Shown here in pieces: positions 10,077 to 22,559 of a stretch of 64,000 nucleotides of DNA. A program made the position numbers and the translations under genes. The notes below the pieces were generated by a model. It had not been told where the DNA came from and did not search any database. It worked only from the letters and a program-made list of their open reading frames with translations. Within the stretch, counting starts at the first letter, position 1, and each line of letters opens with the position of its first letter. The stretch comes from Cladorhizidae sp. MBARI D1340-BT2 (taxonomy: Eukaryota > Porifera > Demospongiae > Poecilosclerida > Cladorhizidae), in the NCBI GenBank assembly GCA_028752905.1, contig JAQNBH010000011.1:6270125-6334124 (forward strand), in the 5' to 3' direction.

Positions 10077-13000
10077 ATGGCGGGTCGCAGTAAACTGCAA
10101 GAGAAGGAGCCCGTGAATTTCGTTCACCAGAACGCTATATTGTGCGAAACAATCAACAAGGAGCAGAAACATCAGAAGCTCTACACCAACTTCAGCATCA
10201 ACCCCTTCAAGAAAAGTAAGCCACTAAAATGATGCTAAACATAGTGAGCTGCTTCATATTATTTAACTACAGATTTGTCCGTTGTGACTGGGAAGCCCAA
10301 TTCTAGCGCTGATACTGGAAATGGAGGCGAAGATAGTACGTTATTAAAACTAATTACTTTTGAACTTGGAGCAATCTTTCTGGGCAAGAGCAATCTTTAT
10401 CTTTTCACTGGAGCTAGAGGACTAGTTTATGGTATTATGGTAATGAGTGTCAGATTTAGTCACTTGGGGTGTGAATTGTGGCTGATTTCTTTGCCCTTCT
10501 GAGGTACACTGTAGATAAGTTGTTGTTGTTTTCAATTAAAAAAAGTTAAGGACTGGAAGGCATGGGTAAAATCGGTTTTAGTGACAATTGCATGAAGTGA
10601 AATTGCATGAAGTGACAATTGCATGATTTAAATGAAGCATATATCTCAACCTGGAAATGTTCACCAGATATCAACCCCCACCCTCCCTTCAAAATATGCT
10701 TGTCTTGCAAAAACATGGAAACTTGTATACTCAAGCTGGAAGGGAAAATGACATGGAAAAAAAATTGAACTATTTTTACCAGCTCAATTTCCCCTCGTTT
10801 AAACTTGTATTCATGCCTGTGACATTACAGTCTATGGCCCTTTTATTTTATTGTGCAAGGTCAGCAATGGCAATAGTTTATTCAAGCATTGCTTGCTAGT
10901 GTCTGTGGCACCAGCATTTTAGAGATAAAGACCTCTCCCAGGAAAAAAAAGATGTCTTTATTGAAGCTGGAAAAACTGAATTATTGTTTGTGACATTGCA
11001 TGTTTTTATGATTGGCTGGCAGGAGGTCTGAACCATAAGATGATGAATACACAAACTACTATTTGCACTTGACAAGTCATTTTGGCAGCTGATTGACTGC
11101 TGCATGCTCTTCTCCTCTCCGAGTGAGACTGGTGTTGTCACCACTTCCCCCGTCACCACTCCCCCTTCTCTTATGTGTAATGTGGAACAAGTTCTGATTG
11201 TAGCTGCTTATCAATACCACAATTTTGAAGTTGAAGATTTTACAGTCTGCAGAGAAAATGCAGAAGAGAAAATTAATAATTGCACACTGATTGAACTGGA
11301 TTGATGACATTAATTATAAGCTACTACCAGCACCCTCCTCCAGGAATTCCCAGTGGCATCCCTTTTTGGGGTTAATAAGCAGCTGAGCGAGGAAGAAAAA
11401 CCCCTGCTCCCCTTAGGAAGAGTAGAGCTACTGTTCCGGATCCCTCAGAGTCACTGGGTGTCTGAGAAGCTGGAGGAGGGAGATTTTAAAGGAGCTGTTA
11501 GCTTGGCTTCCTCGGAGGTTTCCATGACTGAGAGATGTGATGCAAACTTTTCTACCCTCAGACAGAAGCACCCCTCTCCTCATCCTGATGTGTCCATCCC
11601 ACCCACCCCTGATATCTTTCCCTTGTCATTTACTGTTTCCGAAGGGGATGTTGCTCGAGCAATCTGATCCTTCCCCTGTGGGTAGGCTTGTGGTCCTGTT
11701 CTATAAGTGTTAGCTGCTTTCTCCGACTGAGTCCTAGAGGGAAGAATTCTTTCCTCCATCCATCCTTTCTTTTTGAAGGCTACCCTATTGACACTAGAGA
11801 AGAAAGAGTCTGTGGTCTAACCCATAGCAATAGGATGCACCCTTCATCAGCTAGTGGCCAAGGTAGATGGGAACGTGGTCAGCGACGACATGGCATCCTT
11901 GCTAGCACCCAGGCAGCTGGGTTTTGGGATCAGTGGCAGGAGGGAAGCAGCTGTCTATGCCACCAGGCAGTTTCTCCACAACCTAACCATGCAGTAGTAA
12001 AGCTTGACCTAAAAAGGCTTTCAATTCTGTGTGCAGAGACAAGATCTGGAAGCTGTCTATACCTTAGCACTTGTAATCTACCCTTTTGTTCATTCTGTGT
12101 ACTCTTCACCATCCTCCTTGTTCTGTGGTGACAAGTCCTTGCAATCAGCCGAAGGGGTGCAGCAGGGGGATCCCCTTGGCCCTCTCCTTTTCTGTCTCTC
12201 ACTCCATCATAACTGTGCTCAATTGTCGTCCGAGTTGTGTGTAATGTTTCTAGATGACATCACTCTGGGAGGCTCAATGGAAGATGTAAAATTCATGATC
12301 TTGAGATCATCAAACAATCTGGATTAATTTCGAACAGCAACAAGTCTGAGATCATTTCCCATGGTGTAGTTTTGAGAGGAACCATCTTATGCTCTCTCTC
12401 AGGAGCTCATGTGGTTCATCCCTCTGATGCCCATCTCCTGGTTTCCCCCCTAGGTAGCTTGGATTTTGTCTCAGGTGTTCTCAGTGACAAAATCAGTGCC
12501 CTAGAGGTCATGATGCACGACAGGTTCAGATTTGTTTCTGCTCAGGATGCCTTAATCCTGCTGCGTAATATCCCTAAGCTTCTGTACACCCTCAGGACTT
12601 CTTTGTTTTTTCTCTCCTGCCTTGGTAGATTATGATGAGGTCTCAAGTCAATTGTGAGCAGTATTATTAACATAAATTTCTCTGAGGATGTCCATTCTTG
12701 GTTGCAGGCCACTCTCCCTGTTGGGGTAGGGGGTCTTGGAATCAGGAGTGCAGTACAGCTTGCTCCCTCTGTCTTCTTGGCCTCAGCTGCTGCCACTGGT
12801 ACAAGCCATCCTGCTACCTCACTTGCTTTCACTCCCTGTCTCTTTTGTGATGCTCTTTCAGTATGGTCTATGGATCACGGCAACCCCCCACGATTTGGTC
12901 ATGTGGCATGCTTCCAGAAGTCCTGGGATGCATGCATGTCAAAGTCCGTGAAATCTTTGTTGCAGAATACACCTGACGATTTGGCTCGAGCCCAGCTTTT

Positions 13001-16000
13001 GGCTGTTTCAGCGAAAGAATCTGGTGCATGGCAAATGCCCTCCTCATCTCGTTCCTTGGTTTGAGGATGGATGATGAACCATCAGGGTTGCCGTGGGTCT
13101 ATGCTTGGGCCCCACTTTGTCATCCCCATAACTGCCAGCACTGTGGGATTGAAGTGGATAACCTCGCCATGCATGGTCTTAGCTGCAAGAGGAGTGAAGG
13201 ACATTTCACCGTCATACCTCCATAAATGACATCCTCTTTCGAGCATTGTCATCTACCAGTAAGCCTTCCAGGCTGGAACCGTCAGGTCTCTCATTTAGAC
13301 GGAAAAAGGCCTGATGGGGTACCATGGTTCCATGGAAAAATGGGAAGCAACTGGTGTGGGATGCGACCTGTCAAGATATGCTTGCCCAGTCATATCAGGG
13401 TGCAGCAGTGAGTAGTGCTGGAGCTGTGGCTGCTATGGCTGAAGAGAAGCAAGTGGCCAAGTATGCCAGTCTGGATCCATGCCACTTTTTTGCGCCCATG
13501 GCTATCAAGTCATTGGGGGTCATCGGGGCTAGGTCATGGCTTTCCGAAGGAGCTCAGCCTCAGGATTAGAAGAACTGGGGAGGTGAATGCCCATGCTAAT
13601 CTTCTTCAGTGTCTCTCAATGGCAGAGGGTGAATGCCTTATATGTTTTGGGGTCGGTCGGGATTTGAACTTGTTGTTAGCTTTTTAGTTATTTATGTATT
13701 TATTTATTGTATTTTATATCGACTATGTGGTTTATTTTTATGTTTGTTTGCTGTTTTTCTAATTTTTCTAAGTTATCAACACAGAGACATCATCAACAAA
13801 TACCCTACAACACAGCAGTATTATCAACAACTACCCTGCAACACAGCACCATTATCAACAACTACCCTGCAACACAGCAGCATTATCAACAACTACCCTG
13901 CAACACAGCACCATTATCAACAACTACCTTGCAACACAGCACCATTATCAACAACTACCCTGCAACACAGCAGTAGCATCAACAACTGCCCTGCAACACA
14001 GCACAACTATCAATAACTACCCTGCAACACAGCAGTATTATCAACAACTACCCTGCAACACAGCAGCATTATCAACAACTACCCTGCAACACAGCAGCAT
14101 TATTAACAACTACCCTGCAACACAGCACTATTATCAACAACTACCCTGCAACACAGCAGCATTATCAACAACCATGCTGCAACACAGCACCATTACTACC
14201 CTGCAGCACAGAAGCATTATCAACAACTACCCTGCAACACAGCAGAATTATCAACAACTACCCTTCAACACAGCAGCGTTATCAACAACTACCCTTCAAC
14301 ACAGCAGCATTATCAACAACTACCCTGCAACACAGCAGCATTATCAATCAGCAACTACCCTGCAATACGGCAGCATTATCAACAACTACCGTACAACACA
14401 GCACCATTATCAACAACTATCCTACAAAAAGCAGTCAAAAATATCCTGAGGTCACCAGCTCAACCAAAACATAAATCCACCAAATCTATGGAGAGCTGTC
14501 ATAATCAAGTAAATGATTTTCCAATTTACCGTGAGTCAACAAATGACCAAAACCAAACAAAGTTATTGTGTAGTGCTCCGACATCCTCGACACTAGCCAT
14601 GGAATAGTAAAGGCTCAACCAGAGCTCAGCAGAGGCTGCTCGCACAGAAAATAAGAAAAATCCCCTTCATCGCCAGATCCTAGATTAGTAATGATACAGC
14701 TACTAATTACTAGAGCAGCAACGCACTCAGGAGAAGATGAACACAGCCAGAGGAAAAGAGAAGAAGAATTATTACTATGCATCCTTGTAGCACAGCTACT
14801 GGGTGCTACAGAGAAGAAGAGAATTATCATTGTAGCACAGCCTAGGCTTTGCTTCATGGGGAGCTCAGCTACTGGGTGCCTAGGCCCTGCTTCATGGGGA
14901 GCTCAGCTACTGGGTGCCTAGGCCCTGCTTCATGGGGAGATCAGCTACTGGGTGCCTAGGCTTTGCTTCATGGGGAGCTCAGCTACTGTTTTACAGAGAA
15001 AACACAAAGCTCAATTTAGCCCATTTGACAGTTTTTGGGGAGTTTGCACCATCTTGTAAATATTTTCACCTCATATCAACTGGATTTGAATTTTGGAATG
15101 TTATATTTCGGTCACTTCTCTTCCCATCCCCAGGAAAATGCAGGTTACAACTGCTGTTATTTCTCAAACTTTGTGGCATCTAGCTTTAACAGTAGTGCAT
15201 GATACGTTATCAATACTTGCGTTTTGTGCAGCACCTGTATGTATATATATATATATAGCAAATCCAGACAAGTGTTTAAGGACCACCCAAAGAGTTTTAA
15301 ACCAACCATTTTCTGAATTTTGTGTAAAAAAAAAATTGTGTCTTTTTCCCCTTCATTTTGGCCACTTTGTAAGTTAGGTCTCTCTCACTTTTTACCAGAT
15401 AGCAGACAAAAGGTAACAGGTAGATACCTTTTAGAAGCGGATTTTTTTTAGAATGGAGGAAATGCTCATTTTATGTCGTTTTGTGTACATTTTTGCCCCG
15501 TGTAAGTAAAATCCACCATGTGCATGTACCTTTATGATTTAGCACTTGCCTCCTTCTCTTTTTTGTCTGTCTTTTTTGTCTGGGCAATGCCCGGGTATCT
15601 GCTAGCACATGTATATAATAATAACAATAATACTAGCAGACTGACTACCCAGCACAGCAGCAGTGTAACGTAGTTCATCACACTCGGATTTGAGATAGCT
15701 GCCAAACTCCCGAAGTAAAAAAAGATACAAAAAAAATTCTTGAAAACCTCAGCGGGATTGCCCCATGCTCTGACAAATATAATTATGTCACCCAGTATTT
15801 TCTCTTTATGTAGGTGAGTTTTTGAAGGTGTACAGGCGAGCACAGGGCACTCCTCAGAGCAGATTCAGCCTTCCTCAGACAGAGGCACAGGAGGTTGGCT
15901 GGGATTATGAACCATTGGTAAGACATCTAGTTGATATACAGAAACAGATTTGCTTATGATAGTTATGACGAAGCTGACCGACTGCTGCATGCCCTTCTCC

Positions 16001-17128
16001 AAATATTCCACACCTGCATCATTTCCTTAACACTCTACCCCAGGATTGTGCGTCAACTCTGGCAACTTGCCTTTAGCTATAAACTATTTTTCATTCCACT
16101 ATATATCCTAGCATTCGATTATCCTCACTGACAGATACTTCTAACCATTACCCAGGCCCTAGCAATGCAGTACAGTTTGATGTCATCATTGTGTAATACA
16201 AACAGTGTGATATGAAGTAGGCCATGTTTACACCAGACCTTTAATTCAGATAACCCAGCTTTTAGCTTAACCAGATAAAATAAAAAAACTCTTAAATCTG
16301 GATTAACCCCCCCCCCCAAGTTAATTATAGTGTGATGGAGACTTAACCTAGCCATGAAAATGCTCTTTACTAACCTATCCTCTAGTATATACATACCAGC
16401 AGCTTTTTCTCTGGGATTCCAGTGACACTGCAGCTAAAAGCAAGTTACCATAACCCTTTCTCTGAGATACTGGTGTGATGAAATTACGTAGTAAGTTGGT
16501 TATCACATGTTGGTACAAGTGTTCAGACAACTGAAATTTCCAGACAATGTAACTTCAATGTGGATGGTGTTTAGCCAGTCATAGCAGCCTCACAAAATGG
16601 TGGTCGACTTTCCAATATTATATTCTGTCGCTAGCTAAACGTCTCCCATTCTCCACAAAATCACAGATCTCAAGTTCACCTTAATATCAAGGACAATTCT
16701 ATTTAGGTCTAGACATGCTCTCTGCTTTGACATGGAGCAAGAAGAACCAAAAGGAACTGCTGAAAGAATATACATGCGCAAGGGAAAAATTCCCGCAAAA
16801 CAGGTAATTTTTTCATGGTTAACTTTCCTACTGTCCTCTCACAAGGGCCAAGTATTAATGTCACCACATCAGGCACACCCCATAGACAAAGGTGACCTTT
16901 ATGTATATTGCCACTGGCAGCTGATCAGGTTGTCTTTATATTTGTATTTATGTACATATTAGTGTGGCTTTTATTTCAGTTGGAGGTGACCTTATTACTA
17001 TACTCCACACACAGATCCCTCCTGTGAAGAATGACATCCGCCTCAACCACTTCCGGCACCACTCTGAAATCACAAAGTACATGGCCTCTGCATGGAGACA
17101 GAAAGAACAGGAGAAGTGGCAACAATAG
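10077..17128 (+). CDS. CFAP144: CFAP144 (FAM183-like) cilia/flagella-associated protein (4 exons, 139 aa)
   Basis: CFAP144/FAM183 proteins are small axonemal proteins of motile cilia. Exons are 10077-10215, 10273-10335, 15814-15917 and 17015-17128 (TAG). All introns are GT-AG and phases join (1, 1, 0). The start MAGRSKLQEKEP is the first ATG. The family blocks follow in order: NFVHQNAIL, EQKHQKLYTNFSINPFKK, TGKPNS, QTEAQEVGWDYEPL, then NDIRLNHFRHHSEITKY. The 139-residue length is close to the human protein (about 134). Introns of 57 bp, 5.5 kb and 1.1 kb differ sharply; the large one holds a decayed RT element and two minisatellites. The stop codon lies about 35-50 bp from the start of the EBP2 pseudogene, which points towards it tail to tail. 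Confidence 0.9.
10610..10870 (+). repeat. Dispersed repeat, copy 2
   Basis: Homologous to 8680-8935 (landmarks given there). It lies in CFAP144 intron 2. It is preceded by a short ATTGCATGAAGTGACA repetition at 10585-10625. Confidence 0.5.
11340..13690 (+). mobile_element. Decayed non-LTR-like retroelement with RT, Cys-cluster and PD..D nuclease-like C-terminus (copy 1)
   Basis: The plus strand carries, in several frames, KLEEGDFKGAVSLASSE (about 11470), an RT region with LLAPRQLGF (about 11905), GVQQGDPLGPLLFCLSLH (12155-12210) and MFLDDITLGGS (about 12245; the usual YxDD Tyr is Phe here). After these come LQATLPVGVGGLGIRSAVQL (12705-12760), a zinc-knuckle-like HCGIEVDNLAMHGLSC (about 13140-13185), and RPDG...LVWDATC (13310-13370). 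The last pattern fits a restriction-like endonuclease (PD-x-D-x-T), as in R2-type LINEs. Stops and frameshifts make it inactive. It lies in CFAP144 intron 2. The family assignment beyond an RT element with a C-terminal nuclease-like domain is uncertain. Confidence 0.72.
13785..14440 (+). repeat. 31-bp minisatellite
   Basis: About 21 copies of a unit around CATTATCAACAACTACCCTG followed by CAACACAGCA(G/C). The period is 31 bp in the first copies, with some shortened or altered units near 14175-14215 and 14345. The unit is not a multiple of three, so the Gln/Thr-rich frames across it are incidental. It is in CFAP144 intron 2. Confidence 0.93.
14790..14995 (+). repeat. 38-bp minisatellite
   Basis: Four to five copies of a unit with CTCAGCTACTGGGTGCCTAG and CCTGCTTCATGGGGAG, the first ones diverged. 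It is in CFAP144 intron 2. Confidence 0.85.
16732..16803 (+). other. Candidate alternative first exon in CFAP144 intron 3
   Basis: An ATG opens 24 codons (MEQEEPKGTAERIYMRKGKI...) that end exactly in CAG followed by GTAATT, a usable donor in phase 0. The next CFAP144 exon (17015) also starts in phase 0, so splicing would give a short protein ending in the conserved tail. The peptide is not recognised and no promoter is visible. It may be chance. Confidence 0.2.
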
Positions 17129-17163
17129 CACACACTTCTCACAAAGTATATGTGCAAAATGAA

Positions 17164-18435
17164 ATTCTTAATAATGGTTGTCATCACTTATTCTTTATAG
17201 TTTCATATTTTTCCTCCGTGATTTCCCAAGTCGGACAGTTTTATTGTTCTTCTTGCTTCCACTCTTCCCTCCAGGGCCTCCACCCCTCTTCCCTCTGCTG
17301 TGTCCACTCTTCCCTCTTCCCTCTGCCTCCAGCTTTATCCCACTTGTTGCCATCTCTTCTGACAGCTTTCTGGCCATGCTTCTCTGCTCTGAAAGAGCTC
17401 ATGTCTGCGGAGGATTCTGCTGTGTTGCTCTTCAACCACTTCTTCTTGCCACCAAAGCCAAACTTTTGGTCCTACAGAAACCATAATTACAAAAAAGTTC
17501 AATAACTTTCTCAATATTTTAAACATAATAAATAAACAGAAATGGTTAATTGTAATTAACAATGATTTTCTCACAATGAATGAAATAGAAATGATTGTGT
17601 ATTAGCACCTAATCCAACAAAACACACCTGTTTGTGGTCAAGTTATAACCAACAAGGATACCGTAGGTGTTGAAATATAGGGCACTAGAAGAGAAAATTA
17701 AATTTGGGAATGCCGGCATAAATAAAGTTTATAGCCCTGCTGCTTGTAGCCAAATAATACTTCTTTCCTTATCCTAAACAGTGCACATTACATTACTGGA
17801 TGCAGGAATCAAAAGATGTGGCTTTTTTATTTCTCTGCATATACGCCTTTAGCTTCCTCTTCTGTGACTTGTCCATCAACCCTCTTCCATGCCACACCTC
17901 CCTCCTTTAGCCCAGGTGTGCCAATTCTTGTGGTAGTCACTTGGAAACTTCCTTCCTCATTGTCCTGCTTGATAAATGATGGCCGATCACCTTTACCTTT
18001 CTTAAGCGGAATCTAGAACTGCTTTCTTCTCTGTTCTTCTCTTCTGCAATATCTCTTGTTGGACCTAAGAAGAGTTACACCATCATGAATGTGATATTTA
18101 TCAATCAGAAAATTAACAGGTCTGGCACTGTATGAAATACACATGCAACAGATATGTAGCAGTAGACAAAGTGTTTAGAATCCCAATGCTCTGAGGTAGA
18201 GTTTAAAATTCCAGACTTAAGTTTTATCACCGCTCAACTGCAACACAAAAAAGTTCTTGGATGTTTATCAATTGAGATAAGGGGGACCATCAAAATTTTC
18301 CCCTCCCCTTCATTATTCTATACCTTCACTGATATACTAACTGTGTTTCAATTTTTAGCTGATTATTGTCAACCAATCTTGAGCTAATTATACTTCTTAT
18401 GCTGTACACCGGTTGAGAAATCAATGTGAAGGGGG
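17164..18435 (-). pseudogene. Broken duplicate of the last two EBP2 exons and their flanks
   Basis: This is the same orientation and order as 1911-3200, including the intron, with high similarity. The exon 6 copy (about 17490-17178) keeps KSNTAESSADMSSFRAEKHG, but the repeat part is shortened and its frame shifts, so the KSRRKNMKL end is in another frame. The exon 5 copy (about 18065-17845) has at least two short deletions relative to 2842-2609, one at ATCAACCCTCTTCC and one near CTTAAGCGG, that break the frame. No copies of exons 1-4 were recognised further on. The copy starts at GGTTGTCATCAC, where the functional locus carries the hAT insertion. It is a pseudogene unless transcribed as antisense RNA to CFAP144. 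Confidence 0.85.
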
Positions 18436-18689
18436 GACAAAACCATAAAAGTAGTAAAGTGTTTATAAAACTTGTGGCTACCATTTTATAGCCTCATAGA
18501 TTCTGCAAACTTCATGGTATGGGACTTGACATATAGCTCAAAAGATAGGTCTCTCTGTGTGCTCTCATTTGACGCTAAAACATTTTTCATAGCTATAACT
18601 ATACCCAAGTTACTGGAGCTAAAGTGGAGGGAACTCAAAATCGGAGTGCCTAAGTTAGGAACATATTTTTCTCCAGGTTGCCAAGTGGT

Positions 18690-18885
18690 AGTGAGCTGAA
18701 ATTAGTGGCTAGAGGAAGCCCTACTCTATGCAACGACAAATGTGGTCAAGCGGGCGGTTGGAAAGTGAATTTCTGTAAAATTCTTTTTCCAACTCCACGC
18801 TTGACCATGTCCTTAAGTTCAGCGCCAATGACGTTTATAGAATCGTGCTTCCTCTAGCCACTGGTGCTAATTTAAGCCTTTTAGC
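18690..18885. mobile_element. Foldback (palindromic) MITE candidate
   Basis: The left arm GTGGCTAGAGGAAGC at about 18701 is matched in inverted orientation by GCTTCCTCTAGCCAC at about 18849. The similarity continues inward (GTGGTCAAGCGGGCGGTTGG against CCAACTCCACGCTTGACCAT) and outward (GCTGAAATTAG against CTAATTTAAGC). The whole 190 bp can fold into one imperfect hairpin with a loop near 18775. The target duplication is unclear. Confidence 0.65.
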
Positions 18886-20984
18886 ACTTGGCAATTGGGG
18901 AGCATGAGTGAATGGTCCTTCCTTTGGATGTCATAAAGAAGACGAGAGGTGATGCTTGTGTTCTTGTTATGGCTATGAAGCTGACGTGATCCGTACAAAG
19001 TAAGTTTTGAATCTTGAAATGATTGATTAGTTAACGTGGGCAAGGGCATTTCACAAACAAGGAAGTCTTCTGAAGTAGCCTTGTTCTGGAAGACAGTCAA
19101 GGCATCGGATAGAATAAATGTGATGTCACTATATCAAAGTATATCATTAGTGGAAGTAGCTGGAAGGTGGTTAACCTAGATTTGTTATCTGTTGAATAGT
19201 CTGAGTTGGTTGCTCTTCTGTGTATTTTCTCAAGCTGAAGGATGAGGAGATGGTGCCAAACTGGGGAGAATATGTAATTTGAAATCGTACTCGAGTAGAT
19301 ACAAGAGCTTTCTTGATTTTCACATCTGCTGATGGTGTGATGTCATAGGTCTAATGTGCCATATGCTTCTTAATGAGATTATCAGATTTAATCGTCACCA
19401 CCTATAGTAGCTTCCATTTAATTAAAATACTAATTTCATATTGGAATATCATTAACAATTTTTATCGCAAGGCTTTGAGATGTGAGCAGCTTATTTCCTG
19501 GTCCTAAGAGGAGAAACAAGTACGCCATGCTTTAACACACATATATTCAACATTTTACAGTTAATAGTGTTGATGTATTGTCAATTGTTTATCACAACTA
19601 GGTTCTCTACATATAGCTACAGTATTATATATACTCATTCTAAAAAGCAATCCAAGAGTTGTTGGCTTCAGATTATTATGCCTCTTCTTGCAATTCATAT
19701 GCAAATAAAAATTCATTACACTGTGAAAGGATGGAATGGTGAGGATCCATGGTCCATTTGACAACACATGCAAGGGTTGGAGGGAGGAAAAGGAAGGTAT
19801 GAATGTCAATGTGTACTTTGCAATAAAATTTCACATAAGGCAAGACGAGGTCTATTAGTGAATAGGAGAATGTAATTTTATGACTACATAATTCCACCTT
19901 TATAATCTTTTTATGACCTGTTGATATTTAGATAACACTGCAAAGAAGTGAAGAAGTTGAACTAATTTCATATCATAATTTAAAAAAAATGCCTATCTTC
20001 AATTGTATATATATAGCAGGATGATAATTTAAAATGCCAAAAGTTGAATGGCATGTGTTGTTATTATTGCAAGTGCATTGTGCTAATACTGCCAAAAATG
20101 TACGACAGTTTTGGAGGTCTCACTGGGACTTACTTTTGTAACCTGTGTTTTATACACTGTTACTATGACATCAGCCATGGCAACAGTTGGTGGCCAGAAT
20201 AGGCCTTATTAAAAGGAAAAGGAAAAAATTGCAGTTGCGTTTAAAAAAAATTGTATGTAAGTTAGTTGATCAATAAGAATACTTACTTTACATAGTGTTA
20301 CCCTTTCAAGTGTTGTATAACTTCCCTTCTTCATTACCTGAAGAATCCTAGACCAGACCCGACGCTATGAAGCAACAACTAACTTTCCTGCAGAATGCAA
20401 GATTGTCGCAACCTGTTGAATCTGCTCTGGCTGGACATCAGTGAAAATAGGCACAGACAATAGTTAGACAACATATGGCTTGAAGGGGAACAGGAGACAG
20501 CAAACTATTTTTTTTAATGTGTGTGTGTGTTTTCTCTCTCTTGGATTTTTATGCTTCTTCCCCCCCCCACTTTCCAATAAATATAGCAAACATTTCCCCC
20601 ATTTTTAATTTGTATTTCTGTGTGTATTGATTGTTTTTATGTCTACTTCAGCAGAGTACCAGCTTAAAACTTTGCAAGGTCCTTTTGCATGGTTGTAATA
20701 CTCAGGAGGAGAATGCCTTACTATTAGTCAGATATTACCAGTATTTCTCTGTGAAGGACATGTCTGTGGATGTACATGTCTGTTGATACTTTTCCCCGTA
20801 AGGATGGGTGGGTTACTCAGTGTTCATTCGACACAAACTGTAATGATATGACCTATATATAGTAGCAAATACTTTATTGTGCATATGATTGCAACAATAA
20901 AGGATGGAAACAAATGTAGTCGTCAGAATGTTTATCTCCCTTCTCAACTGAAGAGTAAAACAATTTCACTATTTGCACATCAAT
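18886..20984. other. Intergenic, no gene recognised
   Basis: AT-rich sequence with only short incidental frames. There is a GT run at 20519-20530 and a C run near 20560. No exon of EBP2 or of any known family was recognised. Confidence 0.45.
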
Positions 20985-21734
20985 GATTCAAATAACAATA
21001 ATAATACAACATGATACTGCACATGCTCGTGTTAGAGCAGCTACCAAGACTGAACCAGGTGCCTGGCTCCATGCCCTCCCTATGTCTGCAATTGGTTTGA
21101 GGGGGATCGATGTGATTCGTGTTGCCACATGTCATCATCTTGGTGTACCTCTTTGTAGTCCTCACCTGTGTCTTCAGTGTGGAACTCCAGTTGGCCAGCA
21201 GGGTATACTCATGGGCTCAATTGCAGAAAGATTCAGTGCCGCCACTCTTGACATGCTCAGCTGCTATCAATCAAGTCATCCAAAGATCTCTATGTTCCGC
21301 CAAAATCCCAACCAGTAGGCTTGGATCGTGATGATGGCAAACGTCCTGACGTTGCAACAGTTGTGCCTCGGAGGAATGGGAAGGTTCTGGTTTGGGATGC
21401 CACATGTTCAGACATGTTTGCTCCCTCTTATGTGGATTTGAGGTCTGGAGATCCTGGAACGGTTGCCAACAGAGCCGAATTCCTGAAGAAACAGAAGTAC
21501 CGTTCAATCAGAGACACTCACTGTTTCGTTGCTCTGGGCTTCGCGACCATGGGTGTATTTGGTAATGAGGCCATGTCCTTTATTAATGAGTTGGGCAGGA
21601 GAATTAAGGAAGAGACTAGGGAGGCTAAGGCCCATTTCTACTTGCTTCAACATTTGTCGGTAGCAATACAGTGTGGAAACGCTGCTGCTGTGCTGGGAAC
21701 TTCTTGCGTGCAGGAAACCTCAGACTACTTTTAA
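20985..21734 (+). mobile_element. 3' part of the same retroelement family (copy 2): Cys-cluster and nuclease-like domain
   Basis: Begins in RAATKTEPGAWLHALP, then a Cys pair (CLQCGTPV). From 21321 a clean frame of 137 codons holds KRPDVATVVPRRNGKVLVWD, ATCSDMFAPSY, GALGF-type FVALGFATMGVFG, ELGRRIKEET and HLSVAIQCGNAAAVLGTS. The PD..D-x-T pattern is kept. The RT is absent, so this is a 5'-truncated copy. Confidence 0.68.
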
Positions 21735-21862
21735 CTTATTAGTATTGTTGTTATTGTTGCTGTTGTTTTTATCACTGTTGTTATTATTGTTTTTATTGTT
21801 GTTGATATTGTTGTTGTTATTATTATTGATTAAAAAAATTATTATTGATTTATTGATAAAGT
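21735..21862. repeat. TTG/TTA-rich trinucleotide-like tail
   Basis: Irregular TTGTTGTTATTATTG repeats follow the stop of copy 2. A similar tract (22315-22375) follows copy 3 at the same place. It may be the element's own 3' tail. Confidence 0.7.
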
Positions 21863-21869
21863 CAGAGAT

Positions 21870-22315
21870 CTCTATGTTCCGCCAAAATCCCCTCTCACCT
21901 GGAACTAGTAGGCTTATCGTGATGATGGAAAATGTCCTGATGGTGCAACAGTTGTGCCTTGGAGGAATGGGAAGGTTCTGGTTTGGGATGCCACATGTTC
22001 AGACATGTTTGCTCCCTCTTATGTGAATTTTAGGTCTGGAGATCCTGGAACGGTTGCTAACAAAGCCGAATTCCTGAAGAAATCAATCAGAGACATTCAC
22101 TATTTCGTTCCTCTGGGCTTCGAGACCACGGGTGTATTTGGTGATGAGGCCATGTCCTTTATTAAGGAGTTGGGCAGGAGAATTAAGGAAGAGATTAGGG
22201 AGGATAAGCCCTATTTGTACTTGCCAACGTTTGTCGGTAGCAATACAGTGTGGAAATGCTGCTATTGTGCTGGGAATATCTTGCATGCAGGACACCTCGG
22301 ACCAATTTTAACTTA
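21870..22315 (+). mobile_element. Retroelement C-terminal fragment (copy 3), tandem to copy 2
   Basis: Very similar to 21285-21735: ATGTTCCGCCAAAATCCC, then RNGKVLVWDATCSDMFAPSY, ETTGVFGDEAMSFIKELG and a frame ending near ILHAGHLG. It lacks the start of RPD because of an indel near 21910. It reads as a local tandem duplication of the 3' end, including the T-rich tail. Confidence 0.7.
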
Positions 22316-22559
22316 TTGTTATTGTTGTTGTTGTTGTTGTTATTATTATTATTATTATACTACTACTATTATTATAATATCAGGCACAATCACTATTTTG
22401 TCCCTCTTGAGATAGAGACTTTGGAGGGGGTGTTTACTTATGACTAATTTCTAATTTATTTTTTCTTTGTTTTGTTGAGTTGGCTGTTAGCTAGTAGTGT
22501 TAGTTATAGTAGTAGCATGAATTATTATATTTTTCCCCTGAGGAAATGTTTTAATTAGC

